Positions 51,477 to 60,114 of a DNA stretch of 64,000 nucleotides are shown piece by piece. The position numbers and the translations under genes are program-made. Each line of letters begins with the position of its first letter. Position 1 is the stretch's first letter. Under the pieces are notes generated by a model that had not been told where the DNA came from, ran no database searches, and worked only from the letters and a program-made list of their open reading frames with translations. Source of the DNA: Tardiphaga sp052076105 (GTDB lineage: Bacteria; Pseudomonadota; Alphaproteobacteria; Rhizobiales; Xanthobacteraceae); contig NZ_CP197245.1 in the NCBI RefSeq assembly GCF_052076105.1, forward strand, positions 5,394,001 through 5,458,000, read 5' to 3'.

Positions 51477-52493
51477 ATGGTTGATTTCCTCGGCATGTTC
51501 CGTCGGCGCGCTCCGAAACGCGGTCCGCAAGGCTTTGCGCGCTCGCCGGTCGACATCACCGCGCTTGGCGACAGCATGGGCGATATGCTGGGTAATCCGG
51601 GCCGTGAGGCCCCGCCGCTGGCACGCACCGCCCCGGCCGATACGCCCCAGGTTCCACAGGCCCGGGCGGAGGTGCCGCGTGCCCCGCAGCAAGCGCCGGC
51701 CCGTCGTCCGGACAAGGCGCCGCCGCGGCCGAGAACCAACGGAGCCGCTGCGCCAAAAGCGGCCCCGCGTGCAGGCTATCTGGCCGTCCATAACGTCAAA
51801 AAGAGCTTCGGTTCACGCCAGGTCACCCGCGGCGTCAGCATCTATGTTCGCCGCGGCGAAGCCGTCGGCCTGCTCGGACCGAACGGCGCCGGCAAGACCA
51901 CGGTGTTCTACATGATCACCGGCCTGATCAAGCCCGACAGCGGCGCCATCGAACTGGATGGCCACAACGTCACGCAATTGCCGATGTATCAGCGTGCGCG
52001 CCTTGGCATCGGCTATCTGCCGCAGGAAGCCTCGATTTTCCGCGGCCTTACCGTCGAGCAGAACATCCGTGCGGTGCTGGAAGTCGTCGAGCCCAGCCGC
52101 AAGAAGCGTGAGCGCGAGCTCGACGGGCTGCTCGAAGAGTTCAATATCCAGAAGCTCCGCAAGTCACCCTCGATCGCGCTATCTGGCGGCGAGCGTCGCC
52201 GTGTCGAAATCGCGCGCGCGCTGGCGACGCGGCCGAATTACATGCTGCTCGACGAACCCTTCGCCGGCATCGACCCGATCGCGGTGGGCGACATTCAGGA
52301 CCTGGTCCGTCACCTCACCAATCGCGGCATTGGCGTGCTGATCACCGACCATAACGTGCGCGAAACGCTGGGGCTGACAGATCGCGCCTACATCGTTTAT
52401 GCTGGCGAAATCCTGACGGAAGGATCTCCAGAGGAGATCGTGGCTGACCCGGACGTGCGGCGCCTTTACCTTGGCGAGGAATTCCGCCTCTAG
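51477..52493 (+). CDS. lptB: LPS export ABC transporter ATP-binding protein LptB, with N-terminal extension
   Basis: A 338-residue protein whose last 240 residues are a complete LptB ATPase: Walker A GPNGAGKTT (about 133-141), Q-loop PQEASIFRG, signature LSGGERRRVEIARAL, Walker B YMLLDEPFAGIDP and switch His in ITDHNVRE. It powers LPS extraction with LptFG. The first 99 residues are extra compared with E. coli LptB: a basic start (FRRRAPKRGPQGF) and a Pro/Ala/Arg-rich low-complexity stretch. I see no ribosome site that would clearly favour an internal start. Confidence 0.94.
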   Translation: MVDFLGMFRRRAPKRGPQGFARSPVDITALGDSMGDMLGNPGREAPPLARTAPADTPQVPQARAEVPRAPQQAPARRPDKAPPRPRTNGAAAPKAAPRAGYLAVHNVKKSFGSRQVTRGVSIYVRRGEAVGLLGPNGAGKTTVFYMITGLIKPDSGAIELDGHNVTQLPMYQRARLGIGYLPQEASIFRGLTVEQNIRAVLEVVEPSRKKRERELDGLLEEFNIQKLRKSPSIALSGGERRRVEIARALATRPNYMLLDEPFAGIDPIAVGDIQDLVRHLTNRGIGVLITDHNVRETLGLTDRAYIVYAGEILTEGSPEEIVADPDVRRLYLGEEFRL

Positions 52494-52583
52494 CCCAAAT
52501 TTACAATTCGTCAAGCCGTGTACATCAGGCTGGGAAAGAGATAAGCAAGAAACGGACCAACTTTTGGATCGGTTTTTGCCTCC

Positions 52584-54275
52584 ATGGCGCTGACGCAGAG
52601 ACTAGAGTTCCGGCAATCACAGTCGCTGGTGATGACGCCGCAGCTGATGCAGGCCATCAAGCTGCTGCAGCTGTCGAATCTCGATCTCGCAACCTTTGTC
52701 GAAGATGAACTGGAGCGCAATCCGCTGCTGGAGCGCGCCAGCGACGGTCCTGAGCCACCGGTGGCCGGCGAGGCTGGCCCCGAGCGCGGCGAGTTTTCGG
52801 GCCAGGACGAGGCGGGCTATGCCTCCGGCCATGACGATGGCGGCGACCACTCCGATTTTTCCGATCGTTCAGGCAGCGACAGCTTCGATGCGCCGGCGCC
52901 TGATGAGTGGATGAACCGTGAGCTCGGCACCCGCGCCGAAATCGAACAGACCCTGGATACCGGGCTGGACAACGTCTTCTCCGAAGAGCCGGCAGAGGCC
53001 GCCGCGCGCAACGCGCAGGACGCTGCTCCGACCGCCTATACCGAATGGGGCGGCGGCGCCTCCAACGACGACAGCTACAATCTCGAGGCCTTCGTCGCCG
53101 CGGAAGTGACGCTCGCCAGCCATCTCGCCGAACAGCTTGCGGTGGCGTTCTCGTCGCCCGCGCAGCGCATGATCGGTCAGTATCTGATCGATCTCGTCGA
53201 TGAGGCCGGCTACCTGCCGCAAGATCTCGGTGACGTGCATGAGCGGCTCGGCGCCTCGGCTGCTGATGTCGAAAGCGTTCTCGGCGCGTTGCAGAAATTC
53301 GATCCGCCGGGTGTCTGCGCGCGCAGCCTCAGTGAATGTCTTGCAATCCAGTTGCGTGAACAGAACCGTTACGACCCCGCGATGCAGGCACTGGTCGAGC
53401 ATCTCGATCTTCTGGCGAAGCGTGACATCGGCAATCTCAGAAAAATCTGCGGCGTCGACGACGAAGACCTGACCGACATGATCGGCGAGATTCGCAGGCT
53501 CGATCCGAAGCCCGGTCTGAAGTTTGGCTCGGCGCGGACGCAGACCGTAGTGCCTGATGTTTATGTGCGGCCCGGTCCCGATGGCGGCTGGCACGTCGAG
53601 TTGAACAGCGACACGCTGCCGCGCGTTCTTGTGAACCAGGTTTATTATTCCGAATTGTCGAAAACGATCCGCAAGGATGGCGACAAGTCGTACTTCACCG
53701 ATTGTTTACAGAACGCGACCTGGCTGGTGCGTGCACTCGATCAGCGCGCGCGTACTATCCTGAAGGTTGCGACCGAGATCGTCCGGCAGCAGGACGGCTT
53801 CTTCACGCAGGGTGTTGCACATCTACGGCCGCTGAATCTCAAGGCGGTTGCTGATGCCATTCAAATGCATGAGTCGACGGTGTCACGCGTTACCGCCAAT
53901 AAATACATGGCGACAAATCGCGGCAGCTTTGAATTGAAATACTTCTTTACGGCGTCGATCGCATCGGCTGATGGTGGTGAAGCGCATTCGGCTGAAGCGG
54001 TACGCCATCACATCAAGCAATTGATTGACGGAGAAAGTCCTTCTCTTATTCTGTCGGACGACACGATCGTGGAACGCTTGCGCGAAGCCGGAATTGATAT
54101 CGCGCGCCGTACCGTTGCCAAATACCGGGAGGCCATGCGTATTCCGTCTTCGGTTCAACGCCGCCGCGACAAGCAGAGTATGCTCGGCAATGCACTCACG
54201 GCGCCCGCCGCTCCGTCCGATAGGACACAGTCTGACAGGACACCCGACCGATCCCGCGACACTGCACCAGCTTGA
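52584..54275 (+). CDS. rpoN: RNA polymerase sigma-54 factor
   Basis: A 563-residue sigma-54. Region I is Gln/Leu-rich (LTQRLEFRQSQSLVMTPQLMQAIKLLQLS). An acidic region II follows (about 50-150). The core-binding part and HTH include FFTQGVAHLRPLNLKAVADAIQMHESTVSRVTANKYM. The RpoN box ARRTVAKYREAM lies near residue 507. It directs transcription at -24/-12 promoters with enhancer-binding partners. It sits in the usual lptB-rpoN-hpf-ptsN order. The tail is rich in Asp, Arg and Ser. Confidence 0.97.
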   Translation: MALTQRLEFRQSQSLVMTPQLMQAIKLLQLSNLDLATFVEDELERNPLLERASDGPEPPVAGEAGPERGEFSGQDEAGYASGHDDGGDHSDFSDRSGSDSFDAPAPDEWMNRELGTRAEIEQTLDTGLDNVFSEEPAEAAARNAQDAAPTAYTEWGGGASNDDSYNLEAFVAAEVTLASHLAEQLAVAFSSPAQRMIGQYLIDLVDEAGYLPQDLGDVHERLGASAADVESVLGALQKFDPPGVCARSLSECLAIQLREQNRYDPAMQALVEHLDLLAKRDIGNLRKICGVDDEDLTDMIGEIRRLDPKPGLKFGSARTQTVVPDVYVRPGPDGGWHVELNSDTLPRVLVNQVYYSELSKTIRKDGDKSYFTDCLQNATWLVRALDQRARTILKVATEIVRQQDGFFTQGVAHLRPLNLKAVADAIQMHESTVSRVTANKYMATNRGSFELKYFFTASIASADGGEAHSAEAVRHHIKQLIDGESPSLILSDDTIVERLREAGIDIARRTVAKYREAMRIPSSVQRRRDKQSMLGNALTAPAAPSDRTQSDRTPDRSRDTAPA

Positions 54276-54334
54276 TTGCACTCCCGTGGAAACGGGATAC
54301 TGTCAGTTCAAGGCAGAAGAATCGAGGCATCAGC

Positions 54335-54940
54335 ATGACCCTTCGTATCTCGGGAAAAAGCATCAATGTCGGAGACGCCTTGCGAGGCCGCGTGAGTGAG
54401 CGGACCGATGAAGTCCTTCGCAAATATTTCGATGGCAACTATTCCGGTCACATCACGCTAAGCAAAGATGGCTTCGGCTTCCGCACCGATTGTGCGTTGC
54501 ATCTTGACTCCGGAATTACGCTCGAAGCGGACTCCAATGCAGCGGATGCTTACGCCAGCGCCGATCAGGCGCTCCTCCAGATCGAGAAACGTTTACGTCG
54601 CTACAAGAGCCGGCTGAAGGATCGCTCCGCACGCAAGGCGCATGCTGAAAATCAGGCAATGGCCGAACTCACTGCCCCGACTTTAGACGCGCCGAGCTAC
54701 ATCCTCGAGGCGCCCGATCATGAGGACGATGCAGACGGCGGCTACGATCCGGTCATCATTGCCGAATCGACCAGATCGCTGAAGCGGCTCTCGGTCAGCG
54801 AAGCTGTCATGGAACTCGACTTTACCGGCGCTGCCGTCGTGGTATTCCAGCATGGCAGTACCGGCCGGCTAAATATCGTCTATCGCAGGGGTGACGGGAA
54901 CGTGGGTTGGGTCGATCCGCCGGTGGTTAAACCGTCCTGA
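54335..54940 (+). CDS. hpf: ribosome hibernation-promoting factor (long form)
   Basis: A 201-residue long HPF. The N-terminal S30AE domain (MTLRISGKSINVGDALRGRVSERTDEVLRKYFDGNYSGHITLSKDG) is followed by an acidic linker and the C-terminal dimerisation domain (SVSEAVMELDFTGAAVVVFQHGSTGRLNIVYRRGDGNVGWVDP). The long form makes 100S ribosome dimers by itself in stationary phase. ATG 54335 has GAGG eight bases upstream. It follows rpoN by 59 bp. Confidence 0.95.
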   Translation: MTLRISGKSINVGDALRGRVSERTDEVLRKYFDGNYSGHITLSKDGFGFRTDCALHLDSGITLEADSNAADAYASADQALLQIEKRLRRYKSRLKDRSARKAHAENQAMAELTAPTLDAPSYILEAPDHEDDADGGYDPVIIAESTRSLKRLSVSEAVMELDFTGAAVVVFQHGSTGRLNIVYRRGDGNVGWVDPPVVKPS

Positions 54941-55181
54941 CGGCCAATTCTGTTTAACAGCATTGACGCCCAAACGGCCCCTCCCTATGGTCCGCCGCCT
55001 TTGACAGGTTATGCCAGTCAATGGATTTCGCATGGGGGGTTCCGGTGCTAGAGTACGTTCGGGCGTTCGCGCCCGGCGCGTTTTCCGCCACAGGGAACGA
55101 TGTCCCTTTCCAGTCTTTCTTGACGCTGCCGGTTTTGGTTCTAACTACCCCGCTGACGGTCAAACATCCTCGGAACGGTCA

Positions 55182-55643
55182 ATGACGATTACCGATCTGG
55201 TCGCGCCCGAGGCGATAATCCCGGCGTTGAAGGTCAACAGCAAGAAGCAGGCGCTGCAGGAGCTCGCTGCGCGCGCTTCCGCGCTCACCGGCCAGAACGA
55301 CCGTGCCGTTTTCGAGGTGCTGTTGCAGCGTGAGAAGCTCGGCACGACGGCCGTGGGCTATGGCGTCGCCATTCCGCACGGCAAGTTGCCGAAGCTCGAC
55401 AAGCTGTTCGGTCTGTTTGCGCGCCTGGAGCGTCCGATCGATTTCGAGGCCATGGACGGCCAGCCGGTCGATCTGGTGTTTCTGCTGCTGGCGCCGGAAG
55501 GTGCGGGCGCCGATCATCTGAAGGCGCTGGCGCGGATCGCGCGTCTGCTGCGCGATCAGGACGTCGCCAAGAAGCTGCGCGCTTCTCGCGATGCGCAGGC
55601 GATCTATTCGGTGCTCGCTCTGCCGCCGGCGACAGCCGCCTAA
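55182..55643 (+). CDS. ptsN: nitrogen-PTS EIIA component
   Basis: A 153-residue EIIA-Ntr. The phosphorylatable His is in VGYGVAIPHGKLPKL. The fold includes QALQELAARASALTG at the start and LDLVFLLLAPEGAGADHLKALARIARLLRD near the end. It passes phosphate in a regulatory chain that affects nitrogen and potassium balance; in several bacteria EIIA-Ntr binds KdpD, which is encoded in this window. ATG 55182 matches the family start. Upstream in-frame codons are unrelated. Confidence 0.95.
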   Translation: MTITDLVAPEAIIPALKVNSKKQALQELAARASALTGQNDRAVFEVLLQREKLGTTAVGYGVAIPHGKLPKLDKLFGLFARLERPIDFEAMDGQPVDLVFLLLAPEGAGADHLKALARIARLLRDQDVAKKLRASRDAQAIYSVLALPPATAA

Positions 55644-55672
55644 CCATCTCACCCCGTAGCTTACGCTGGAAG

Positions 55673-55691
55673 CGCCCGGTTGGACCGGGCG
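55673..55691. terminator. hairpin between convergent ptsN and hypothetical gene
   Basis: CGCCCGGT-TGG-ACCGGGCG is a perfect eight-bp stem with a three-base loop, 30 bp after ptsN and 65 bp from the end of the convergent gene. No strong T-run follows on either side. It is probably a bidirectional 3'-end element. Confidence 0.5.
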
Positions 55692-55755
55692 ATTCTCTGA
55701 CTCCGAACGGAATTCCTGCTTGCGTGGGGTTAGAAGGCTGGTTGGCCTCGCCAGC

Positions 55756-56283
55756 TTACGCCGCGAATTCCTTGGCCGAGATTGGAGCGAGCGATTCGTT
55801 GCGCACCGCCTGCCGCGCGGTGATCGATGCGAGCTCGTTCATGGCCGCAGAGGCAGCTTCGGCCTGCGTTTCGGCACGGACCGATTCTGCTTCTTCCGCT
55901 GCAGCGGCGGCGCGCGATGAGGCTGCCATCCGCAGTGCTGTCTGGATCTCGTTGGCATCCGCACCGCTCTTGAGCAGCAGCAGCGTCAGCAAAGCCTTGA
56001 TGTCGGAATTCATGGTATCCGCGCTTTGCTTCATGCGTCGCACCGCCGCTGACGTTTCAGGAACGTTGACGGCGGCTACGGGGCGAAGCTTGGCGACGTT
56101 GCTGCCGGAGGTTTCTGTGCCCTGCATGCGCGCCGGATTGGCATGCTCTTCCGCCATCATCACTCGCGATGCGGCAGCAAGCTGCAGAGCATTGTGAATC
56201 TCTGGCGAACTGGTGCCGGTCTTCAGCAACAGCAAAGTGAGGAGAGCTTTGATGTCCGAATTCATGGCGGCAGTGTTTTGCAT
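55756..56283 (-). CDS. hypothetical protein with an internal 34-residue duplication
   Basis: A 175-residue soluble protein of no recognised family. Residues 7-40 and 91-124 are copies of one unit starting MNSDIKALLTLLLLK; the first 15 residues are identical and 24 of 34 match overall. In the underlying DNA, 8 of those 15 codons differ, all synonymously, so the copies are old and the protein sequence is conserved by selection. A Pro/Val linker separates them, and a long Ala/Glu-rich helix follows. The units are leucine-rich and helical, perhaps for pairing within or between chains. No signal peptide. Confidence 0.7.
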   Translation of the reverse strand: MQNTAAMNSDIKALLTLLLLKTGTSSPEIHNALQLAAASRVMMAEEHANPARMQGTETSGSNVAKLRPVAAVNVPETSAAVRRMKQSADTMNSDIKALLTLLLLKSGADANEIQTALRMAASSRAAAAAEEAESVRAETQAEAASAAMNELASITARQAVRNESLAPISAKEFAA

Positions 56284-56315
56284 CGTGGTCCTCGCCTGTG
56301 AGAAGAATGACTGGG

Positions 56316-56903
56316 CTAGTTGAAACGTTGTCCGAACAGCTTTTCGAAGAAGGTTGGTTGTGGCGGCTCAGGGCGAATGATTTCGGCGACGAGCTTGGTT
56401 GGCTTGGAGCGCCGGACGTCACGCTTCACTCGCAGCTTTGACGGCAGCATGATCGGCCCTGGAATGACCGCAGGCTCGGCGAAGGTCGTGAGTGTGCCGT
56501 CTTCAAGGCTGCCGCGGATCAGGATGGGTGAGAGAAATGCGGGATCTGCGAGTGCGGCAGTCGTCGCAAGGCGCGCGTCATCCCGGGCGCTGAGGTGTTG
56601 AACTGCCCCGGTGCTCCATTGCCCGAGCGGCAAACGGTCTGACTTGGTCACGAAAGGCGGATTGCTGTTGGGCGTAACGATGGGAGGGATAGTGCCGTCG
56701 GCGCGCATCAGGAACACGGCGGCCGCAGCGCAGCCCGGTGCAAAAACAAAGAGCGCGAAACAGGCTGCGATCACCGGCCGACTATCGAAACTCCAGGAGC
56801 GGCTTGGCGCGACCACCTCTGTCTCTCGATCGATGACCGTCGCACCGAAGCTCCGCAGCAAGTCTTCGATTTGACCGATCTGGGCTTGTATCGATCCATT
56901 CAT
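56316..56903 (-). CDS. hypothetical single-span membrane protein
   Basis: A 195-residue protein. It has a short cytoplasmic helix (MNGSIQAQIGQIEDLLRSFGATVIDRE), one membrane helix (VIAACFALFVFAPGCAAAAVFLM, about 44-66), then a Pro-rich outer part with several basic residues (KLRVKRDVRRSKPTK). No family recognised. It lies just upstream of the duplicated-unit protein on the same strand, 32 bp apart, so the two are probably co-expressed. ATG 56903 or the upstream start at 56924 are both possible. Confidence 0.6.
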   Translation of the reverse strand: MNGSIQAQIGQIEDLLRSFGATVIDRETEVVAPSRSWSFDSRPVIAACFALFVFAPGCAAAAVFLMRADGTIPPIVTPNSNPPFVTKSDRLPLGQWSTGAVQHLSARDDARLATTAALADPAFLSPILIRGSLEDGTLTTFAEPAVIPGPIMLPSKLRVKRDVRRSKPTKLVAEIIRPEPPQPTFFEKLFGQRFN

Positions 56904-56924
56904 AGCGGCCTCGAATCTCAACAT

Positions 56925-57259
56925 GATCAGATTTTCTCAAGTCATGGTGAATGCGTGGTCACCATTTTCTTCTGCGAAACGGCAGCAAAGATCAGGCGCA
57001 ATGATGCCATCGCGCTGGATGTCCAGATTTCTATTGATGGGGGGATCAGTTTTTCAGATGACGCAGCAGACGAAAGGTCGCGTGCGACTCGATTGCGTCT
57101 GATGTTGCGCTCACGATGTTGACGACGGGTTAAACAGATACCGCGTCATGCAAGCCGAGCGCCTGCACGTAATGATCGTGGTTTGAATACTGGGATACTG
57201 GACATTGGATACGCGGCTGTCACCGCGTATCCTGACGTCTGCATGTCAAACAGTCCGCG
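56925..57259. other. gap without recognisable gene
   Basis: About 335 bp between a hypothetical gene and DUF1150. It is less GC-rich than its surroundings in places and presumably holds the promoter of the 56903 gene. I see no convincing coding frame, RNA gene or strong hairpin here. A short near-repeat around 57190-57240 (GGATACGCGG / CGCGTATCC) may be the DUF1150 3'-end hairpin. Confidence 0.4.
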
Positions 57260-57526
57260 TTAGTGAACGCTGACGGCCTGCAATTCCTGGCTCCATGCAT
57301 TCGCGATCGCCGCTTCGCGGCTGTCGGTGAGCATGATCGGTGTGCCGTCGGCGGCGTGCAGCGCGAACAGCTGCAATCCCGGCGCGATATCAGGCGCCTG
57401 CGGGAACAGTCCGGGCACATCTTCCGAACGAACCGGCTTCACATAGGCGATCAAGCCTTCGCCCAGATGTGCCAGTGCCTCGGTGGTCACGGCGGCATTT
57501 TCAGTGATCGTAGCAACTTCAGTCAT
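57260..57526 (-). CDS. DUF1150 family protein
   Basis: An 88-residue protein with the DUF1150 pattern: ALAHLGEGLIAYVKPVRSEDVPGLFPQ, then LFALHAADGTPIMLTDSREAAIANAWSQEL. The family is small and alphaproteobacterial and is typically found beside small heat-shock protein genes, as here. Function unknown; a stress role is inferred from that linkage. It follows hsp20 by 51 bp on the same strand and probably shares its transcript. Confidence 0.85.
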   Translation of the reverse strand: MTEVATITENAAVTTEALAHLGEGLIAYVKPVRSEDVPGLFPQAPDIAPGLQLFALHAADGTPIMLTDSREAAIANAWSQELQAVSVH

Positions 57527-57577
57527 CGTCTCGACTCCTTCTGGTAGATCAAGCGGTCGAGTCCGCTACTCGTTCCA

Positions 57578-58003
57578 TTATTCGTGTTCATTGATAGCGA
57601 TTGTCTTAATGACCCTTTCAGGCTCAGGCCTGGCCAGATCAATCGACAACAGCCCGTTCTTCAGATCCGCACCCAGCACCAGCATCCCCTCCGCCAGCAC
57701 GAAAGTGCGCTGGAAGTGGCGCGCGGCGATGCCGCGATGGATGTATTGCCGGGCCTTGTCGTCCTGCTGGCGGCCCCGGATCACGAGCTGGTTTTCCTCG
57801 GTGGTCACATCGAGCTGATCGCGGGTGAAACCTGCGACCGCCAGCGTGATCCGCAGGCGTTCGGGTTGACCGTTGTTACGGTCGCACCGCTCGATGTTGT
57901 AGGGAGGATAACCGTCGGCGCCTTTGACGACGCGATCAAGCGCACGCTCAATCTCGTCGAATCCCAAAAGGAACGGACTGGATAACGAAGGAACACGAGA
58001 CAT
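57578..58003 (-). CDS. small heat-shock protein, Hsp20 family
   Basis: A 141-residue IbpA-like chaperone. The N-terminal arm is MSRVPSLSSPFLLGFDEIERALDRV and the alpha-crystallin domain runs about 35-125 (LRITLAVAGFTRDQLDVTTEENQLVIRGRQ ... HFQRTFVLAEGMLVLGADLKNGLLSIDL). It binds unfolding proteins as large oligomers. ATG 58003 fits the family. Its leader carries a sigma-32-like promoter and a ROSE-like thermometer, indicating double heat control. DUF1150 follows. Confidence 0.94.
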   Translation of the reverse strand: MSRVPSLSSPFLLGFDEIERALDRVVKGADGYPPYNIERCDRNNGQPERLRITLAVAGFTRDQLDVTTEENQLVIRGRQQDDKARQYIHRGIAARHFQRTFVLAEGMLVLGADLKNGLLSIDLARPEPERVIKTIAINEHE

Positions 58004-58080
58004 ACCTACAAAGCCCTCTCGAAGCGACTTTGAGGGGCCCTTACGGCACCCCTGGCCAATCGGCACTCTGCCAACCGGTC
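58004..58080 (-). ncRNA. ROSE-like RNA thermometer in the hsp20 leader
   Basis: The hsp20 leader (read on the minus strand) can fold into three hairpins, about 58053-58075 (weak), 58034-58053 (AGGGG/CCCCT) and 58009-58032. In the last, CAAAG pairs with CTTTG. The sequence TCGCT, a match to the ROSE consensus UYGCU, faces AGAGGG, the probable ribosome site, with a G opposite a G as in known ROSE hairpins. ROSE elements hide the ribosome site at normal temperature and were first found upstream of Bradyrhizobium small heat-shock genes. The fold was drawn by eye, not computed. Confidence 0.65.
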
Positions 58081-58088
58081 AATCAACC

Positions 58089-58116
58089 ATATGGGCATGC
58101 CAAAGCCCGGTTCAAG
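58089..58116 (-). promoter_or_regulatory. sigma-32 (RpoH)-like promoter of hsp20
   Basis: On the minus strand CTTGAA (58111-58116) is followed, 15 bp later, by CCCATAT (58089-58095). Counting from CTTG the spacer is 17 bp, as in alphaproteobacterial RpoH promoters (CTTG-N17-CYTATNT), with one mismatch in the -10. A start near 58081 would give the roughly 78-nt leader described above. Confidence 0.65.
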
Positions 58117-58161
58117 CACCCCTAAATTGCAAGGAAACCGTTACTAAGGCCTTGAAACGGA

Positions 58162-59259
58162 TTAGATATCGATCCGATTCCGGCCATCGGCGCTGAACAG
58201 GTGCAGTTTGTCGCGGGGGGCCGCGGCGCGGATCGAAGCACCGATGGCCGGGGCATCCTGGCCGGGGATACGCACGATGACCTCGCCTTCGGGCAGCTCA
58301 CCCGGGGTGGCGCTGACGGCCTTCTCGGCCCGCGCGCGAGTGCCGTAGACGAAGGTTTCCGCCCCGACCCGCTCGATGGCCTCGACTGTCAGGTTCAGCG
58401 TGATGCCGCTGTCAGCTGTGGCCTCGCCGGAGATCGCGAGGTCTTCCGGCCGGATGCCCAGGATACCGGCCTCGGCAGCGCTGCGTCTGTCGCCGGCGAA
58501 CTGCGCACGGATCTCGTCACCGCTCAGTCTGATCAGGTTCATTGGCGGCGCACCGATGAAGGAGGCGACGAAAGTGGTCGCCGGCTTGCGATAGATATCG
58601 AGCGGGCTGCCGATCTGCTCGACCTGGCCGCCATTCATCACCACCAGAATATCCGCCAGCGTCATCGCCTCCAACTGGTCGTGGGTGACGTAGATCGACG
58701 TCGTTTTGAGGCGGCGTTGCAGCTTGCGGATTTCGACCCGCATGGCAACACGCAGCTTGGCGTCGAGATTGGACAATGGCTCGTCGAACAGGAACACTTT
58801 CGGCTGGCGGACGATGGCGCGGCCCATGGCGACGCGCTGGCGCTGGCCGCCCGACAATTGTCTGGGCTTGCGATCGAGCATGCCGGCGAGTTCGAGTGTC
58901 TGCGCGGCTTCGCGCACGCGCGTATCGATCTCCGGCTTTGGCATGCCCCTGTTGCGCAGGCCGTAAGCCATGTTGTTGTAGACGCTCATATGCGGATAGA
59001 GCGCGTAATTCTGGAACACCATGGCGATGTCGCGATCCGCCGGTTCGATCTCGTTGACGACACGGCCGCCAATATCGATCTCGCCGGAGGTGACGGTCTC
59101 GAGGCCGGCGACCATGCGCAGCAAGGTCGACTTGCCGCAGCCGCTTGGTCCGACCAGCACGCAGAACTGACCGTCGCCAATTTCGAAATCGATGCCCTTG
59201 ATGGCCTCGAAGCCGCCGGGATAGGTCTTGCGGACGCTGCGCAGCGAAACATTGGCCAT
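58162..59259 (-). CDS. ugpC: sn-glycerol-3-phosphate ABC transporter ATP-binding protein
   Basis: A 365-residue MalK/UgpC-class ATPase: Walker A GPSGCGKST, Q-loop FQNYALYPHMSV, signature LSGGQRQRVAMGRAI, Walker B VFLFDEPLSNLD, switch His in VTHDQLEAMT, and the regulatory C-terminal OB-like domain (about 240-365). It is the last gene of ugpB-A-E-C. ATPases of this class often serve several sugar importers, so it could also power the ATPase-less system at 7.9-11.2 kb. Confidence 0.93.
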   Translation of the reverse strand: MANVSLRSVRKTYPGGFEAIKGIDFEIGDGQFCVLVGPSGCGKSTLLRMVAGLETVTSGEIDIGGRVVNEIEPADRDIAMVFQNYALYPHMSVYNNMAYGLRNRGMPKPEIDTRVREAAQTLELAGMLDRKPRQLSGGQRQRVAMGRAIVRQPKVFLFDEPLSNLDAKLRVAMRVEIRKLQRRLKTTSIYVTHDQLEAMTLADILVVMNGGQVEQIGSPLDIYRKPATTFVASFIGAPPMNLIRLSGDEIRAQFAGDRRSAAEAGILGIRPEDLAISGEATADSGITLNLTVEAIERVGAETFVYGTRARAEKAVSATPGELPEGEVIVRIPGQDAPAIGASIRAAAPRDKLHLFSADGRNRIDI

Positions 59260-59265
59260 CTGAAT

Positions 59266-60114
59266 TTACTTCTCCGTCTCGACCAGGCCGCGCACAAACA
59301 GTCGCTGCATGAACACCACCACGGCGACAGGTGGCACCATCGCAAGGATCGCTGTCGCCATCGCGAGCTGCCACTCGGCAAGCTCGTCCGTCGTCGTCAG
59401 CATCTTCTTGATGCCGGTGACGATGGTCTGCATCGATTCCTGCGTCGTGATCAGCAGCGGCCACAGATACTGGTTCCAGCCATAGATGAACTGGATCACG
59501 AACAGCGCTGCCATCGTCGTGACCGACAGCGGCAGCAACGTATCCTTGAAAAAGCGAAAGGGACCGGCGCCGTCGATGCGCGAGGCCTCGAGCAATTCAT
59601 CGGGAATAGTCATGAAGAACTGGCGAAACAGCAGCGTGCCGGTAGCCGATGCGATCAGCGGCAGGATCAGCCCGCTATAGGTGTCGAGCATCTTCAGATC
59701 GGCGATCACCTTGTAGGTCGGATAGATACGGACCTCGACCGGCAGCATCAGCGTGACGAAGATGATCCAGAACGCCGTCTTGCGAAATGGAAAGCGGAAA
59801 TACACCACGGCATAGGCCGACAGGATCGAAATGAAGATCTTGCCGATTGCGATGCCCGCAGCCGAGACGAACGAGTTCATCAGCATCTGACCGACCGGCT
59901 CGCGGCTGTAGCGAGACCCGCCGACGAAAATCGCCCGGTAATAGTTCTCCAGCGTATGGCTGCCCGGCAGCATCGGCATGTTGCCGTTGACCACCGTCGC
60001 TGCGTCATGGGTCGAGGCGATCAGTGCGACATAGACCGGGAACACGACGATGAGCACACCGAGGGTCAGGATCGCGTAAGCGAGAATGTCGTTCCAGCGG
60101 CGGTGCTCGACCAT
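59266..60114 (-). CDS. ugpE: sn-glycerol-3-phosphate ABC transporter permease
   Basis: A 282-residue MalG-class permease with six helices and the EAA loop ELLEASRIDGAGPFRFFKDTLLPL. It carries VNGNMPMLPGSHTLENYYRAIF, as in UgpE. The start overlaps the ugpA stop by one base (TGATG at 60112-60116), so translation is coupled. Confidence 0.92.
   Translation of the reverse strand: MVEHRRWNDILAYAILTLGVLIVVFPVYVALIASTHDAATVVNGNMPMLPGSHTLENYYRAIFVGGSRYSREPVGQMLMNSFVSAAGIAIGKIFISILSAYAVVYFRFPFRKTAFWIIFVTLMLPVEVRIYPTYKVIADLKMLDTYSGLILPLIASATGTLLFRQFFMTIPDELLEASRIDGAGPFRFFKDTLLPLSVTTMAALFVIQFIYGWNQYLWPLLITTQESMQTIVTGIKKMLTTTDELAEWQLAMATAILAMVPPVAVVVFMQRLFVRGLVETEK

Noticed and set aside
54941..55181. 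Possible extra gene or terminator between hpf and ptsN
   Set aside because: The open frame leading into ptsN from 55011 lacks a ribosome site and family-like residues. The only hairpin (CCGTC/GACGG) is five bp without a T-run.
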